Assembly (NCBI RefSeq): GCF_014356525.2
Contig: NC_052505.1
Coordinates: 46,897,969 to 46,961,968, forward strand
Direction: 5' to 3'
From: Nilaparvata lugens
Taxonomy: Eukaryota > Arthropoda > Insecta > Hemiptera > Delphacidae
DNA length: 64,000 nt
Made by a program: the position numbers and the translations under genes. Shown piece by piece: positions 61,521 to 64,000 of this stretch. Each line of letters opens with the position of its first letter. The stretch's first letter is position 1. The notes beneath the pieces were generated by a model. That model was given only the letters and a program-made list of their open reading frames with translations. It ran no database searches and was not told the DNA's origin.

Positions 61521-62429
61521 GTAGCTTTATCTCTGATGTGGGCGTAACTCATTTATATATTATGTTAAATTTACGTGAAACAAAGACAACATTTTGAAAG
61601 ACAGTGGCAGAATTGCTCATTACGTACGCTCGAATATCATGAGTTAGGGAAATGTAGAGACATATCCCAAAGCTTTTCTTTACCAAATTTTGATAAATAA
61701 TGATAGAAACGAAAAAAAGAGTTTTGTATATGCTATGATGATGAAAGTACAGTGCTCTTCAGCTACTGAAAAGATAGGCAAGGTCATACTGAATTTATTA
61801 TTATTGTAGGAATTTAGTAGATTATGAAAAAAACCAAAAGGGCGTAAAAGCGTGACATATTTTGATAGCTTGACACTGTGAGTCAAAACTCTGGCTATGA
61901 ATCATAAATCTGTATTATTGAATCACAAATGATTGTCATTTGGTTGGAAGAGGTGGGATGGGGCAGAGCAGGCCCAACAACATCTCACATCATAATGGAG
62001 ACTCTGAGTGCCGGGGAAACAAGAAGGGGAAACGGCAGTTGTTAAACAGGTGCGGTTGTGCGAGAGGGGTGAAGGTGTGAGCTGTGATTGCGGCTGCAAC
62101 TAGATTCTCAAACAGCGAGCAGCAATAAAAGCGGCGCGCAACTGTAGAGCTGTGGCAGCGTTTTACAGCGGCCGGAATTATTCAGCTTCAAGCAGGAAGA
62201 CGTAAACGTTGATGGAGTAGCTGTGTTCTTTAAAAGAGTATAAAGAGCTGTAAAGAAATTGTGCTGGGTGACAGGTTGGGTGGGTCAGGGGTTGGAGGGG
62301 GGTACTACTCTAGAGGACAGTGGCACTTGAACGTGCTGCCTGCATTGGATTACGCACACTGCGGCAGCACCCTTTCACACTCCTAGCGGAACTGCTTTCA
62401 CGACAAACCCATGTGCCTCGAATCTTTAG
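61521..62429. other. Spacer with a GC-rich promoter-like part
   Basis: The segment 61980-62200 is GC-richer and G-skewed. It has an A/T-box-like aataaaagcggcgcgc (near 62125) and a gcggccgg block, which could be core-promoter DNA. No first exon or start codon is convincingly placed. Confidence 0.3.
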
Positions 62430-63480
62430 ACCTATCAACACTACTAAAACTTTCTCCCTTCCTTCATTTACTCTCCAAGTTCTTTCTCTCTTTTCCAGGT
62501 AGCATTCCATGATTCCACTTTTCCTCCATTTTCAGTTTCCCTTCTCCTGATTTACCTCAGTTCCACTATCTTCTCCACTTTCTGCTTTCTCTTCTAAAAT
62601 TATTCTTCATGATCCACTTATATAATTTATAATATACTAATATATTCTTTATTCTTTATACTCCATACTCTCAACTCATATTGAAAATGTTCTTAAATAT
62701 TCTGCAATTATTTGATTCATTATTTATATATTTTTAATCTATAACATTCCTGTCTATTCCTTTTTTACTTACTTTATACATTCTTCCTTATAAAACGATG
62801 TCTTCCTCATCCACAATTAGTTAGTTCTGTCACCGTTCTTATCTCAATCTCTGTTCCTTTTTGTCTCCCATTTTTCCAGTCTCCAATGTCAGTACTTTTG
62901 AAAAACTCTTCCCTCTAAACTATTGTCCTCCCTCATTTCATCGACTCTTTTCTCTTTCAGTCTGTTTCTTCATATCTCATCACCTTTAACTCATCAAGCT
63001 TCTCCACAATCAAAAAATTTTCCCTTTCTCTAATCTTCCTTTGTATATGCTTCTTTCTCCAATATGGATATGTCTATTATCTATCTCTTTCACTCCCTAT
63101 CATACTTTCTTCTATCTAGCTTGTCTCCAACCACCTCCTTTTCCTCCCCGTACTTTCACATCCTCTCCTGGTCATTTTCTTACTTCATTTTTCTTCTCTG
63201 AACAACTCCTTTTAAAACTGTTCCATCTTTCTCTGCACGACCTTCTTCTTCACAGACGTTTTTTTTCGCATGTAGCACTTGTACCTGCCTGTATAGAGCC
63301 TGCCGTCTTCTAAGCCCTCCACTGATCCCTGGCTTTTTGCTCATGATACCTCCTCCTCGTCCACCTTCCCATCCCCACATCAACACTGCCAACTTCAAAC
63401 CTGGCACGTGCAAAACCATTTCCCTGTCTAATTTCGGCTTTTATTTGTCTGATTCTAATTTCTCGCTCTAACAGATCGAG
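62430..63480. repeat. 1-kb pyrimidine-rich tract
   Basis: The plus strand is strongly C+T-rich for about 1 kb (words such as cttccttcattt, ttctctcttttcc, cctcctttt), with few purine runs. The minus strand is correspondingly purine-rich. It includes a strong acceptor-like ttctctcttttccag (about 62486-62500). Open frames here are low-complexity. It could form triplex or be a long polypyrimidine tract near exons. Confidence 0.65.
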
Positions 63481-64000
63481 GGAGATACAAAAAGTTGACA
63501 TGGACACATGAAAAAATGCGCCTTGAATCGCGTTCGTAATCGAACAAGTAAGTGATGCACTGTTGTGAGAAAATTAATAGTTGTAATACATTCGATTATA
63601 GACTTACGGCTCAAATTTAGATAATTGAGTGTGAATTCCATGATGAATTCACTCTGAATATGAAATACAAAGTACCTATTTTACTTGAAAGGCATTCACA
63701 GCATAAATGATAGAATTTTTTGTTTGCTCCGTTCTCACTAGATCTTCTTGCAAGGAAGCCATCTACAAGATGCCTGAAACTCGAAGACTGAGGAATAGAC
63801 TGCCACTCCTGATTGGTTACAGGAGCAAAATGACAGTGAATTTTCGATCAATTATATCATCAATAATATTTGTAGAGTGGCAACAATTTTATTCAAGCTA
63901 AGTAGTAGCCAATTTCATTGACTTTACACTGACTGACAGTATTGACTGTATACGGACTGTACACTTTCTTTGGACAAAGCCTGTCTTATTAGTAGCATGA
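63481..64000. other. Intergenic DNA, nothing recognised
   Basis: No gene, RNA or repeat is supported at the right edge. A 64-codon frame at 63707-63901 has no supporting features. Confidence 0.35.

Overview
This is eukaryotic DNA, most likely from an insect. It is AT-rich, has no prokaryotic gene layout, and is full of non-autonomous mobile elements, long CA/GT and TA microsatellites and recent tandem duplications. Several repeat families here, such as the element ending in ACTTTCCTTGCC, the ctcgcttcgctcgcc Helitron-like ends and the TGTTTAAA-bearing repeat, look to me like those of planthoppers (Nilaparvata type, Hemiptera). That is recognition from memory, not a search result. No rRNA gene, tRNA gene, CRISPR array or complete multi-exon host gene could be supported.

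Layout. 1-6 kb: intergenic DNA with one copy of a dispersed repeat (910-2230, related to an inverted copy at 35.8-37.2 kb) and a truncated copy of the ACTTTCCTTGCC family. 6.0-14.4 kb: three tandem copies of a 1.7-2.0 kb unit, interrupted by a dead, 5'-truncated RTE-clade retrotransposon with a clear target-site duplication. A later 1284-bp tandem duplication copied the retrotransposon's 5' part. 14.5-29.5 kb: mostly unrecognised intergenic DNA with a MITE-like element, a large hairpin, a palindrome cluster with CRE sites and a Helitron-like element. 29.5-34.8 kb: a 2.47-kb tandem duplication made of a TGTTTAAA minisatellite plus a 1.97-kb unit, then a 197-bp tandem duplication. 37.3-39.2 kb: a GC-rich island with a 158-bp satellite. 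41-50 kb: nested and adjacent ACTTTCCTTGCC elements, one containing a 166-bp tandem array, along with a TA-flanked TIR element, a CpG-rich promoter-like region and two exon-like segments. 50.1-50.5 kb: a compact candidate gene on the minus strand for a small secreted cysteine-containing protein, with one in-frame stop. 51.5-62 kb: a LINE tail, a Helitron with an inverted 3' end, a full-length ACTTTCCTTGCC element with about 340 bp of GT repeat, and two foldback elements. 62.4-63.5 kb: a pyrimidine-rich tract.

The only confident protein homology is the RTE reverse transcriptase, which is inactivated. The best candidate for an unreported host gene is the small secreted protein at 50161-50484. 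The recurring theme is tandem arrays arising inside mobile elements (the 166-bp array, TGTTTAAA, GT/CA) and several nearly identical tandem duplications, some of which could be assembly artefacts. I did not find a convincing new multi-gene system.
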